Part shown: positions 28,353 to 36,898 of the stretch, in pieces
How the letters are laid out: every line of letters starts with the position of its first letter
Numbering within the stretch: the stretch's first letter is position 1
DNA from: Candidatus Nyctobacter psychrophilus
Lineage (GTDB): Bacteria; Vulcanimicrobiota; Vulcanimicrobiia; Vulcanimicrobiales; Vulcanimicrobiaceae
Reading direction: 5' to 3'
Assembly: GCA_014305025.1 (NCBI GenBank)
Contig: JACRTY010000001.1
Span: 51,577 to 115,576, forward strand
Length of the DNA: 64,000 nt
Notes under the pieces: generated by a model
Database searches by the model: none
Told to the model about the DNA's origin: nothing
Seen by the model: only the letters and a program-made list of their open reading frames with translations
Program-made: the position numbers and the translations under genes

Positions 28353-28853
28353 TTAGGGACCGTAGCGACGGCGGATTTCGGCGATGAGGTCGGTCGTGCT
28401 TTTCCCGGATCGGTGTGGCGCAAGCGTGATGATGCCCCCGTGTTGCAATACGACGATGCGCTCGGGCAGATCTTCGACTCGATATTGGGCGCTCTTCACG
28501 TGGACGTCGGGGGCAATGCGGTCGAGCAGCACCTCGGGCGTCCGTTCGGCAAAACCGACGACGGCATCGACGCTGCGCAGGCCAGCGACGACAGCGGCCC
28601 GATCCTCGAACGGCACGAGCGGCCGCTCGGAGCCTTTGAGTTCGCGCACGGATGAATCGCTGTTGAGTCCAAGCAGCAAAGCATCGCCCTGCGTGCGGGC
28701 CCAGGCCAAATAGGCGACGTGGCCGGCATGGACGAGATCGAAGACGCCGTTGGTGAACACGACCCGCATGCCATGGGCGCGCAGATCGTCGCGCCAGCGG
28801 ACGGCATCCTCGACGTCGAGAACCGGCGCCGCGTAGGATTGCGCCTCAGGCAT
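28353..28853 (-). CDS. rfaE2: D-glycero-beta-D-manno-heptose 1-phosphate adenylyltransferase
   Basis: Nucleotidyltransferase that makes ADP-heptose from heptose 1-phosphate. 166 residues with FTNGVFDLVHAGHVAYL (HxGH nucleotide site), LLLGLNSDSSVRELKG, RPLVPFEDRAAVVAGL and a C-terminal HRSGKSTTDLI. In enteric bacteria this is the C-terminal half of HldE; here kinase and transferase are separate genes. ATG 28853 overlaps the kinase stop by eight bases. Confidence 0.93.
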   Translation of the reverse strand: MPEAQSYAAPVLDVEDAVRWRDDLRAHGMRVVFTNGVFDLVHAGHVAYLAWARTQGDALLLGLNSDSSVRELKGSERPLVPFEDRAAVVAGLRSVDAVVGFAERTPEVLLDRIAPDVHVKSAQYRVEDLPERIVVLQHGGIITLAPHRSGKSTTDLIAEIRRRYGP

Positions 28854-29826
28854 CGGGCGCAACCAGATCGAGAATCTCTTGCGGCGAGGCGGTCGCCGTG
28901 CCGAGTTTTTCGACGACGGCGCCGGCTGCGAAATTCGCCAGTTGGACGGCGAGCGCGGCATCGGCACCGGCGGCCAGCGCGGCCGTCAGCACCGCGATCA
29001 CCGTATCGCCTGCACCGCTCACGTCGAACACCGTGCGTGCGACCGAAGGAATGTGTAGCCGCTCGCCGGCTGCGCCGAAGAACGCCATGCCGCGTTCGCC
29101 GCGCGTCACGACGACGTAGCGGCAGTGCAGACTCTTGAGCAGCGCGTCACCGGCGCGGTCGAGACTCGCGTCATCGTCGACGGCGATGCCGGTGGCCTCC
29201 GCCGTCTCGACGGCGTTGGGCGCAACGCACGTCACCCCGGCGAAAAGCTCGATGTTCTTGGGTTTGGGGTCGGCGGTCACGACGACGGCACTGCCGGCGG
29301 CTTCGACCAGATCGCGCGAAAAGAGCCCCTTCGCATAGTCGGACAAGATCACGGCATCGGCGTCGCCGGCAAGCCTCGCGACGAGCGCACACATCCGCGC
29401 TCGGTCGCTGGGGGCGAGGGGCTTGGTCGATTCCCAGTCCGCGCGCACGACTTGCTGATTGTGCGCGACGATCCGGGTCTTGCGTGTCGTCGGGCGATCG
29501 TCCAGCGCGATCACGGCGCTGCACTCGACCCCTTGGGCATCGAAGAGCCCGAGCACACGACGGCCCTCGGCATCGTTGCCGACGGCACCCGCGAACGACA
29601 CCTGCACACCGATCGCGCATAAGTTGCTGGCAACGTTGCCCGCCCCGCCGAGCGTGAACGAATGATCGTGCACCGCAACGACGGGAACCGGTGCTTCGGG
29701 CGAGATGCGTGACACCGCGCCCCACACCCACTCGTCGAGCATGACGTCGCCCACCACGAGCACGCGCTTGCCGCGCATGCGCGCGAACAGTTCACGCGCA
29801 CCGCCCAGCGCGAGCGCGTCACGCAT
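28846..29826 (-). CDS. rfaE1: D-glycero-beta-D-manno-heptose 7-phosphate kinase
   Basis: PfkB-family sugar kinase, 326 residues. Signatures are VLVVGDVMLDEWVWG, the glycine-rich TLGGAGNVASNLCAIG, and the catalytic block TVFDVSGAGDTVIAV with the base Asp. It makes heptose 1,7-bisphosphate, which GmhB then dephosphorylates. It overlaps gmhB and rfaE2 by eight bases each, as expected for a pathway operon. Confidence 0.93.
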   Translation of the reverse strand: MRDALALGGARELFARMRGKRVLVVGDVMLDEWVWGAVSRISPEAPVPVVAVHDHSFTLGGAGNVASNLCAIGVQVSFAGAVGNDAEGRRVLGLFDAQGVECSAVIALDDRPTTRKTRIVAHNQQVVRADWESTKPLAPSDRARMCALVARLAGDADAVILSDYAKGLFSRDLVEAAGSAVVVTADPKPKNIELFAGVTCVAPNAVETAEATGIAVDDDASLDRAGDALLKSLHCRYVVVTRGERGMAFFGAAGERLHIPSVARTVFDVSGAGDTVIAVLTAALAAGADAALAVQLANFAAGAVVEKLGTATASPQEILDLVAPDA

Positions 29827-30358
29827 GCACCGACTCCAAAAAGAACGCAACGCCTTCGCGCAAGCTGCGCGCACGGTGCAAGGGAGGCGGCCCGTCGTAG
29901 CCGGGCAACTCGTTGACGAGAATGCCGGGGATGCCGAGGTTGTGCGCGAGCGCGATGTCGCCGCCGCGATCGCCGAACATCACGCTGCGGCGCAGGTCGA
30001 GCGCATGCTCGGCGACGGCGCGTAAAACTAATCCCGGCAACGGTTTGCGGCATTCGCACCCTTGAAGATGCGTGCAGTAGTAGAACGCGTCAACCGCCGC
30101 GCCACGGACCGCCAACTCGTCCTTGAGGGCATGATTGACGATGACGACGTCGGGCTCACCGAAGAAACCGCGCGCCACGCCGGACTGATTGGTGACGACG
30201 ATGCGCGCAAAGCCGGCGTCGGCGAGCGCGATCAGCGCCGGCGCAACGCCGTCCAGCACGCGGACGCGACGCGGATCCCCCACGAATCCGGAATCTTCCA
30301 TCAACGTTCCGTCGCGATCGAGAAACGCGGCGGGCTTCCCGCGGGCCGTCTCGCTCAA
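29819..30358 (-). CDS. gmhB: D-glycero-beta-D-manno-heptose 1,7-bisphosphate 7-phosphatase
   Basis: HAD-family phosphatase of 179 residues. AAFLDRDGTLMEDSGFV carries the nucleophile Asp, VVTNQSGVARG is motif 2, and RRSVMFGDRGGDIALAHNLG is the motif with the metal Asp. CTHLQGCECRKPLPGL supplies the zinc-site Cys/His set of GmhB. Tightly coupled to gmhA and rfaE1. Confidence 0.94.
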   Translation of the reverse strand: MSETARGKPAAFLDRDGTLMEDSGFVGDPRRVRVLDGVAPALIALADAGFARIVVTNQSGVARGFFGEPDVVIVNHALKDELAVRGAAVDAFYYCTHLQGCECRKPLPGLVLRAVAEHALDLRRSVMFGDRGGDIALAHNLGIPGILVNELPGYDGPPPLHRARSLREGVAFFLESVHA

Positions 30359-30951
30359 TGCGCGTCCGGGAAGAGGCTCTGTTCGACGAGGTCGCAGACG
30401 ATGTGGCCGAGCGTGATGTGCACTTCCTGAACGAGTGCAGAGTAACCGTCGGGGCCCACCAGCGCAATGTCGGCCAGCGCCGCGATCTCACCGCCGCCGT
30501 TGCCGGAGAACGCGACGGTGCTCGCGCCGCAGCGACGGGCTGCTTCGAGCGCCAATACGATGTTGCGCGAACTGCCGCTGGTCGAAATGCCGACGACGAC
30601 GTCGCCGGGCAGCGCGAACGCTTCGACTTGACGGGCGAAGACCCGGTCGAACCCGTAGTCGTTGGCGATCGCGGTGACCGCCGAACTGTTGACGGAAAGG
30701 GCTTCCGATGAAAGCGCGCGCCGCTCGCGCAAGAACCGCCCGGAGAATTCGGCCGCCAGGTGCTGCGCATCGGCGGCGCTCCCGCCGTTGCCGCACCATA
30801 GCACCTTGTGCCCCGTCCGGAACGCTTGCGTCAACGTTTCGGCGATGCGTTCGACGACGGTTTCGTAGCGGTCGGCGTCGAGCAGGCCGCGCCGGTCGGC
30901 AAGCAGCTCGCGAAAACCGCGCGCCACGGGCGTCACTACGGTTCGATCCAA
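30355..30951 (-). CDS. gmhA: Phosphoheptose isomerase
   Basis: SIS-domain enzyme that converts sedoheptulose 7-phosphate to D-glycero-D-manno-heptose 7-phosphate, the first heptose step. 198 residues with WCGNGGSAADAQHLAAEFSGRF, GISTSGSSRNIVLAL and EVHITLGHIVCDLVEQ, which hold the zinc and catalytic residues. Its start lies 16 bases inside accB. Confidence 0.95.
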   Translation of the reverse strand: MDRTVVTPVARGFRELLADRRGLLDADRYETVVERIAETLTQAFRTGHKVLWCGNGGSAADAQHLAAEFSGRFLRERRALSSEALSVNSSAVTAIANDYGFDRVFARQVEAFALPGDVVVGISTSGSSRNIVLALEAARRCGASTVAFSGNGGGEIAALADIALVGPDGYSALVQEVHITLGHIVCDLVEQSLFPDAH

Positions 30952-31400
30952 AACATCTCCTCACCGAGCGACACGAGCGCTCCGTTTTCCGGTAAGATGC
31001 GGCGCACGACGCCGGCGTAGTCGCTGGTGATCTCGTTCATCAATTTCATTGCTTCCAGGATGCACAGCGGTTGGCCGACTTCGACGCGGCCGCCGACTTC
31101 GACGAACGGTTCGACACCGGGCGACGGCGCGCGATAGAACACGCCGATGATCGGCGCCGTAACGCGTTTGTAATCGACGGCCGAAGTCGCTGCTACGCTC
31201 CCGAGAGGCGCGCCGGAACCGACCGCCGCGACGCCGGCCGGTGCAACGGCCGCGGCCGTGGGCGGTGCGACGGACGCGCCCGGCTCCGGACGGGCCAGCA
31301 ATTCGTAGGTCGCCTCACCGTGCCGGACGGTCAGCCCATCGAGGTCGTTGTCGCGCAGAATCGACAGCATCGCAGCGAGGGCCTCCCGCTCGTCGTTCAT
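30936..31400 (-). CDS. accB: Biotin carboxyl carrier protein of acetyl-CoA carboxylase
   Basis: 154 residues. A helical N-terminus and Ala/Pro/Val-rich linker (about residues 40-72) lead to the biotinyl domain with PLCILEAMKLMNEI, whose Lys is biotinylated. The natural partner accC is not adjacent, which is unusual. ATG 31400 overlaps the hisS stop as ATGA. The protein feeds malonyl-CoA synthesis, so its place between hisS and heptose genes ties lipid and LPS production on one transcript. Confidence 0.93.
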   Translation of the reverse strand: MNDEREALAAMLSILRDNDLDGLTVRHGEATYELLARPEPGASVAPPTAAAVAPAGVAAVGSGAPLGSVAATSAVDYKRVTAPIIGVFYRAPSPGVEPFVEVGGRVEVGQPLCILEAMKLMNEITSDYAGVVRRILPENGALVSLGEEMFWIEP

Positions 31401-32701
31401 GCGGCCGCCGGCGGAGCGCTGGGAAGAGCGGCATACCAGGCGAGAACGGCTTGCGCGGTAACGTCGGCGCTGGGATCTTGCGGCAGCGTCCACTGTGCCC
31501 GCGCTGCGAGATCGCGCACCACCACTTCGCCGCGCGCAAGTTCATCGTCGCCGACGATCACGGCCGCACGCGCGTTGGCGCGCTCGGCGCGCCGAAAGTG
31601 CACCGCTATCTTGGCTTCACCGTAATCGGCCAGGATCGGCGTCGCGCCGCTTTTGCGCCGCAAGGTCGCGATCAGCGGTACCGTCCGCCACCGCGCTTCC
31701 TCGCCGAGCGCAATGACGGCGATTCCCACCGGCACGTCGCTTTGGTCATCGCCCCGCTTCGCCAGCAGCATCAGAAACCGTTCGAGGCCGAGCGCAAAGC
31801 CGATGCCCGGCGTCGGCGGACCCCCGAGTGAGCCGACCAGCCCGTCGTACCGGCCGCCCCCGCACACCGTCGCTTGTGCGCCGAGTTCAGCCGAGACGAA
31901 CTCGAATACCGTACGCGTGTAATAATCCAAGCCGCGCACGACGCCGGGATCGACGACGAATTCGATTCCGCTGCCTTCCAAGAGCCCGCGAACCGCGGCG
32001 AAGTGCGCCGCGCACGGCTCGCACAACACCTCAAGCATCGTGGGCGCAGCGTCAATGAGGGCGCGGTCCTGGGGTTCTTTACTATCGAGGATGCGCAGCG
32101 GATTCCGTTCGAGGCGCTCGCGCGACACTGCGGACAGAAAGTCGCGGTGCGGCGCAAAGTACTCGTACAGCACGCGCCGATAGCGCGGACGGCACAGCTC
32201 GTCACCGATCGAGTTGAGCGCCAGCTTCACGGGAACGCCGTTCTCGCGCATGACGTCGTTGGCCAGCGCAATCACTTCGGCGTCCGCTTCAGGACCCGCG
32301 AAGCCAAAGCACTCCACGCCGAACTGATGCGACTGCCGATAGCGTCCGGCTTGCGGACGCTCGTAGCGATAGATCGACCCGACGTAGTACAGCCGCTGAG
32401 GGCCGGCGGCCAGCAGGTTGTGCTCGAGCAGCGCGCGTACGACCGGCGCCGTCCACTCGGGACGCAAGGTCAGATTGCGGCCGCCTTTGTCGACGAAGTC
32501 GTACATTTCTTTGGAGACGATGTCGGTCGTCTCACCGACGCCGCGCACGAAGAGTTCGGTCGCCTCGAACGTCGGCGTGCGAATCTCGCCATAGCCGTAA
32601 CGTCGCGCGATCGCGCGAACGCATACCTCCAGCGCTTGCCATCGCTCGCTTTCGGGGGGATAGATGTCTGCCGTTCCACGCGGGGCGGCGATTTTTTGCA
32701 T
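31397..32701 (-). CDS. hisS: Histidine-tRNA ligase
   Basis: Class II synthetase of 434 residues. Opening PRGTADIYPPESERW, motif 2 YVGSIYRYERPQAGRYRQSHQFGVE, the histidine-A block LDYYTRTVFEF, and GIGFALGLERFL before the anticodon-binding domain. ATG 32701 is divergent from the membrane-protein gene. It heads the long run down to aspS. Confidence 0.97.
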   Translation of the reverse strand: MQKIAAPRGTADIYPPESERWQALEVCVRAIARRYGYGEIRTPTFEATELFVRGVGETTDIVSKEMYDFVDKGGRNLTLRPEWTAPVVRALLEHNLLAAGPQRLYYVGSIYRYERPQAGRYRQSHQFGVECFGFAGPEADAEVIALANDVMRENGVPVKLALNSIGDELCRPRYRRVLYEYFAPHRDFLSAVSRERLERNPLRILDSKEPQDRALIDAAPTMLEVLCEPCAAHFAAVRGLLEGSGIEFVVDPGVVRGLDYYTRTVFEFVSAELGAQATVCGGGRYDGLVGSLGGPPTPGIGFALGLERFLMLLAKRGDDQSDVPVGIAVIALGEEARWRTVPLIATLRRKSGATPILADYGEAKIAVHFRRAERANARAAVIVGDDELARGEVVVRDLAARAQWTLPQDPSADVTAQAVLAWYAALPSAPPAAA

Positions 32702-32732
32702 GGCTTCCTTACTTCGCGCGCGAGCGTTCTCG

Positions 32733-33950
32733 ATGCCTCGGACACGGCGGTCGCGTCGCGTCCTCCCGGCGCTCGCACTTGCCCTCGGATGCGCTGCCCT
32801 GGGCCCCGACATCCTGCACGCAGCGCTTGCCGCGGCAGCAGGGAGCCTGTTCGAAGCGGCACCCTTCGGGCTGGCCGCCGAGCTCGTACCGCGGCGCTGG
32901 CATTTCGGCGCTCAGCTGGCGGGATGCGGTTGTGCCGGCCGTGTTCCGGGCGCGCTTTCGCTCGCCGCGACGGCTCTTTGCTGGATCGCGTTCGGGCCGC
33001 CCGTCGCACTGGCGCGCTTTGGCGCCGGGCTTGCCGTGATGCGCTTCACTCCACCCCGTCACGACGTCGGTCCAACCCCCGGCGCGCCGCCGGACGCTCT
33101 CGACGCATTGCTCGTTCTCGCGCCTTGCGCCGCCGCCGCAACAGCAGGCGTGAGCGCGCTGCTGCCGATTGCGCCGCACCTGACACGGGAACCGCTCGGG
33201 CCACTTATCGCTTTCGCTCTCGGGATGGCCCTGGGCACGATTGCGCCGTGCGCCACGGCCGCCGTGGCCATCGCCGCCGCCCTCGCTCCGCACGTGTCGG
33301 CGGCCGCGGCAGGCCTCTTGCTGACGGGAGGACTGGTCCAAATCCCCGGAGCGATGCGGCGCTGCGCACGACGGTCCGACGCGGTGTGCGCAGCGGCGGT
33401 CGCGGCCCGGTTTGGATTGGCCGCCGCACTCGCACTGCTTGCGCAACGCGGGGCCGCCGGCTTTGTCAATCCGCGGCTACTGCCGCTCATTGTGCTCGGG
33501 GCGTTACTCGCGCTCGCGAGCGCCTGCCGCGCGTTGCTTTCGACGCGAAGGCGCACGGTGCCGGCCTCGGGCGACGGCTCGCGACCATGGCCGTCCGGCG
33601 CATTGGTCCCGGTCATCATGCTTGGGGCGCTTGCCGCCGGTTCGCCGGTGCCCCGTGAACGGGTGAGCGCAACGCAATTGGTTGATGCCTATCCCGGCGA
33701 GCGCTTGTCGTTCGTCGGAACGGTCCAACGCGGCAACGGCGGCGCAAGCATGCTCGAACGCTACGAGATCACGTGTTGCCGCGCCGACGCCGCGCCCATC
33801 GTGATTCGCCTGACGTCGCGTTTGCCGCTCATTGACGGCACGTGGGTCGCGGCGAGCGGCGTGCTCGCGTCGTCCGCGCGCGGGTTAGCATTGCGCCTGG
33901 GCCAGTGGAAAGCCGTCGCGCCGCCCGCCGACCCATTCGTTTACCGCTGA
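32733..33950 (+). CDS. Membrane protein: UPF0718-like permease region fused to a YcgQ/TIGR03943-like C-terminal domain
   Basis: About 405 residues with eight or so hydrophobic segments, then a soluble domain of about 100 residues. The N-terminal part carries a GCGCAGRVPGALSLAA block that recalls the cysteine/proline motif of UPF0718 permeases (YcgR). The C-terminal part, from YPGERLSFVGTV to ERYEITCCRADAAPIVIRL, recalls YcgQ (DUF1980). In Bacillus these are two neighbouring genes. Function unknown. ATG 32700 and 32664 are alternative starts, both overlapping hisS. Confidence 0.6.
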   Translation: MPRTRRSRRVLPALALALGCAALGPDILHAALAAAAGSLFEAAPFGLAAELVPRRWHFGAQLAGCGCAGRVPGALSLAATALCWIAFGPPVALARFGAGLAVMRFTPPRHDVGPTPGAPPDALDALLVLAPCAAAATAGVSALLPIAPHLTREPLGPLIAFALGMALGTIAPCATAAVAIAAALAPHVSAAAAGLLLTGGLVQIPGAMRRCARRSDAVCAAAVAARFGLAAALALLAQRGAAGFVNPRLLPLIVLGALLALASACRALLSTRRRTVPASGDGSRPWPSGALVPVIMLGALAAGSPVPRERVSATQLVDAYPGERLSFVGTVQRGNGGASMLERYEITCCRADAAPIVIRLTSRLPLIDGTWVAASGVLASSARGLALRLGQWKAVAPPADPFVYR

Positions 33951-33964
33951 TGGAACGGGTCGCC

Positions 33965-34375
33965 TTACGTGATTGAACCGGCGGCGTTCGTGCTGCGCGC
34001 TTCGAGAAGCTCAACTGGGATGCCGTTGGGATCCGCGACGAACGCGATCGTCCGCGAACCGCCCGGCGACTTCTTCGGTCGCTTCAGGACCTTGACTCCC
34101 TGCGCCTCCAGACCGTCGACGACCGTGGCAACGTCGCCGTCAACTTCGAACGCAAGGTGCTCGTAGCGGTTGCCGAGCTCATACGGTGGGTGTTCTTCGA
34201 GATCGTAAACGAGCTCGACGTACGCGTCCCAGTCCTTGCCGACAAACGCCATGTCGGCGTTGCCGGGATAGTGAATCGGACCGTCCAGCAATCTTAGGCC
34301 CAGTTTTCGCGTGTAAAAATCGATGGACGAAGCCATGTCGTTGACGAAGATCGATGTGTGCAGATAGCGCGGCAT
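33965..34375 (-). CDS. gloA: Glyoxalase I-like (lactoylglutathione lyase family) protein
   Basis: 136 residues, two beta-alpha-beta-beta-beta modules. Metal ligands fit GloA: His in LHTSIFVND, Glu in AYVELVYDL, His in YEHLAFEV and Glu in IPVELLEA. The block DFYTRKLGLRLLD is typical. It would detoxify methylglyoxal, with a thiol cofactor that cannot be inferred. A start at 34399 adds eight residues. It is convergent with the membrane-protein gene (14-base gap). Confidence 0.88.
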   Translation of the reverse strand: MPRYLHTSIFVNDMASSIDFYTRKLGLRLLDGPIHYPGNADMAFVGKDWDAYVELVYDLEEHPPYELGNRYEHLAFEVDGDVATVVDGLEAQGVKVLKRPKKSPGGSRTIAFVADPNGIPVELLEARSTNAAGSIT

Positions 34376-34461
34376 GCGGCCCACTTCGCCGTTCGACATG
34401 AGTTTGCCTGAGCGCGGAGCAGAGGCAGGGCACGGCGGCATAGCTCCGAAGGTCGCGCGCC

Positions 34462-35121
34462 ATGCCGTCTGCCGCGCGACTTTTTCGAGCGACGCTTCCG
34501 CTCGTCGTTTGTGCCGCTAGTGCCGTTGTTGCCGTCCCCGTGCCCGCTCGCGCCGTCGCCCTCGCTCCGGGTCGCACGGCAGCGTACGCGCAAGCGATGC
34601 GCGCGATCAACCCGCACCTGCAACAGGGACAGAGCCACGCGTATGCCGCGGCTCTGCTCGCGTCGGCGGCGCGGGTGCACGTTGACCCGGCGCTCGTCAT
34701 GGCGATCGTCACCGTCGAATCAGGCTGGCACGCGCGCGCGATCTCAATCCACGGCGCCGAAGGCCTCGGCCAACTCAAACCCGAGACGGCCCGCGGCCTG
34801 GGCGTCGACCCCTGGACACCGCGCAGCAACCTGCGCGGCGTCGCGACGTATCTCCACCGGCTCCTCGCCTTCTTTCGGTCCTCGCGCCACGCGATGACGC
34901 GCGCGATCGCGGGCTATAATGCGGGCCCGTACGCCGTGCGCGCCGCCAACGGAATCCCGCACAACGGCGAAACGCCACGCTACGTCGCGAAAGTGCTGAC
35001 CGCATGGCATCGCTTCCATCTGCACCTTGGTACGATGCCGACGATCGCCGCGGTCGAAAGCGAACTCACGTCCACGCGCGTCGTCGAACAGCGTGAAGCC
35101 GCGTACTGGGGCGTCCGCTAG
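34462..35121 (+). CDS. Secreted lytic transglycosylase (SLT domain)
   Basis: 219 residues. The N-terminus has a Sec-type signal (RLFRATLPLVVCAASAVVAV, cut near ARA). The SLT domain shows the catalytic Glu in VTVESGWHARAIS, the GAEGLGQLKPETA block and AGYNAGPYAV. It cleaves murein glycan between MurNAc and GlcNAc in the periplasm. Divergent from gloA. Confidence 0.93.
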   Translation: MPSAARLFRATLPLVVCAASAVVAVPVPARAVALAPGRTAAYAQAMRAINPHLQQGQSHAYAAALLASAARVHVDPALVMAIVTVESGWHARAISIHGAEGLGQLKPETARGLGVDPWTPRSNLRGVATYLHRLLAFFRSSRHAMTRAIAGYNAGPYAVRAANGIPHNGETPRYVAKVLTAWHRFHLHLGTMPTIAAVESELTSTRVVEQREAAYWGVR

Positions 35122-35277
35122 CAAGCGCAGCTTCGGTTCCCACGGTGACGAGATTTCGCGGTGGCGCCATCACGGTCGAGACGCCGTAAACCAACCAAAC
35201 GTGGTTCGCCGGCTGAAACGTGGCGAGCGATTCCGGCCGTCCGGCACCATTACTACTGCGCGGCGGCGGACCTAAAA

Positions 35278-35300
35278 GGGCGGCTCTTTGCGAGCCGCCC
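35278..35300 (-). terminator. Rho-independent terminator downstream of purH
   Basis: Perfect 9-bp stem GGGCGGCTC/GAGCCGCCC with a 5-base loop. Read on the minus strand it is followed by TTTT, so it ends the fabF-rnc-smc-purH transcript; it may also serve the convergent transglycosylase gene. The 156 bases between that gene and the hairpin hold nothing I recognise. Confidence 0.8.
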
Positions 35301-35308
35301 GATCAATT

Positions 35309-36898
35309 TTAGTGCAAAAAGTACCGGTGCGTCGAGAACACGAGGGCGATGCCCAGGCGGTCGGCGGCAGCGATTACTTCGGCGTCGCGGATCGAGCCTT
35401 CGGGCGCGATGATGGCGCTGCAGCCGGCCTCGACGGCGGCTTCCAACCCGTCGGCGAAGGGAAAGAAGCCGTCGCTCGCACAGGCGGCGCCGCGGGCCAA
35501 TTCACCGGCTCGCTCGCCCGCAATGCGAACCGCACTGACGCGGTTGGTTTGACCCGCGCAGATGCCGCGCGTGATGCCGTCGCGCACGAGCACCACACCG
35601 TTGGACTTGACGTGCCGGACGATGTCCCATGCCAAGCGCAGATCGTTGCGCTCGCCGGCAGCGGGGGCGCGCTGCGAAACGATCCGCCAGCGCTCGGGTT
35701 CGGCATGGGGATCGTCGTCTTCGGCCAAGACGCCGCCGAGCGCGCTGCGTACCCGAAGTTCGGCAGCCAGGCGCGCCGGCAGCCGCCGATCGTAACGCAT
35801 GATTCGCAGATTCTTCTTACGACGCAGCCGAGCGAGGGCGTCGTCGTCGAACGCGGGCGCTGCGACGATTTCGAGGAAAAACGGCGCCAGCGCTTGGGCC
35901 GTCGCATCATCGACGCGACCATCGAGCGCAACGATGCCGCCGAACGCCGAGACCCGGTCGGTTTCGAGCGCGGCAGAGACCGCAGCCTGCGCCGCCGGAC
36001 GTTCGGCGACGCCGCACGGGACGGTGTGCTTCACGACCACGGCGCGTACGCCGGCGTCGTGCGGCGCGTTCTGCTCGCGCTCATCGAGACCCAGCGTCAC
36101 CGGAACTTCGCGCACGAGCAAGCGCAGCGTCGCGTCGAGATCGAGCAGATTGTTGTACGACAGCGCCTTGCCGCCGAGTTGCTCGGGCAGCGTCTCGGTG
36201 CGCGCCAGATAGAACGCGGCGCGCGACTGCGGATTTTCACCGTAACGCAGGGGGGTGGCAAGTGGAATCGTTAGCGCCAGCGAGCCCGGAAGTTCGCGCG
36301 CGAGCAGCCCGGCCTCGAGGTAGCGGGCGATCGATGAATCGTATTCGGCGGTGCGTTCGAAGGCGCGCGTCGCCAAGCGCCTCCGCGTGCTCAGATCGGG
36401 ACCTCCCTCCGCACGCAACAGCGGATATTGTTCGGGATCGACGAGCACGACGACGTGCGCGAAGTTTTTGGCGGCAGCGCGGATCAGCGCCACCCCTCCG
36501 ATGTCGATCTGTTCGACCGCCTCTTGGAGCAGCGCGCCCGGACGCGCGACGGTTGCCTCGAACGGATAGAGGTTGACCGCCACGATGCCGATCGTCGGGA
36601 CGCCGTTGGCCAGCGCCTCGGCAGCATGCGCGGGGTCGTCGCGGTCGGCCAGAATCGCGCCGAAGATGCGCGGATGCAACGTCTTCACGCGCCCCCCGAA
36701 AAGCGACGGAAACCCGGTGAGGTCGCCGACGTCGCGCGCAGGGATGCCGTGGTCGAGCAAGTGCCGCCGCGTGCCCGACGTCGCGATGATCTCAATGCCG
36801 CGCGCGACCAGCGCGCCAGCCAGCTCGGCGCTGCCCGTGCGGTCGTGCAACGAAAAAAGGGCCAGCGGCGCCGGCGCCTCCGCCGGCTCAGCCGACAA
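35309..36898 (-). CDS. purH: Bifunctional AICAR formyltransferase/IMP cyclohydrolase
   Basis: Catalyses the last two steps of IMP synthesis. 529 residues: an N-terminal MGS-like cyclohydrolase domain (ALVARGIEIIATSGTRRHL, GGRVKTLHPRIFG) and a C-terminal formyltransferase domain (RYGENPQSRAAFY, VVKHTVPCGVA with the catalytic Lys-His, and a C-terminal FSTHRYFLH). Overlaps smc by 11 bases. No other purine gene is nearby. Confidence 0.96.
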   Translation of the reverse strand: MSAEPAEAPAPLALFSLHDRTGSAELAGALVARGIEIIATSGTRRHLLDHGIPARDVGDLTGFPSLFGGRVKTLHPRIFGAILADRDDPAHAAEALANGVPTIGIVAVNLYPFEATVARPGALLQEAVEQIDIGGVALIRAAAKNFAHVVVLVDPEQYPLLRAEGGPDLSTRRRLATRAFERTAEYDSSIARYLEAGLLARELPGSLALTIPLATPLRYGENPQSRAAFYLARTETLPEQLGGKALSYNNLLDLDATLRLLVREVPVTLGLDEREQNAPHDAGVRAVVVKHTVPCGVAERPAAQAAVSAALETDRVSAFGGIVALDGRVDDATAQALAPFFLEIVAAPAFDDDALARLRRKKNLRIMRYDRRLPARLAAELRVRSALGGVLAEDDDPHAEPERWRIVSQRAPAAGERNDLRLAWDIVRHVKSNGVVLVRDGITRGICAGQTNRVSAVRIAGERAGELARGAACASDGFFPFADGLEAAVEAGCSAIIAPEGSIRDAEVIAAADRLGIALVFSTHRYFLH

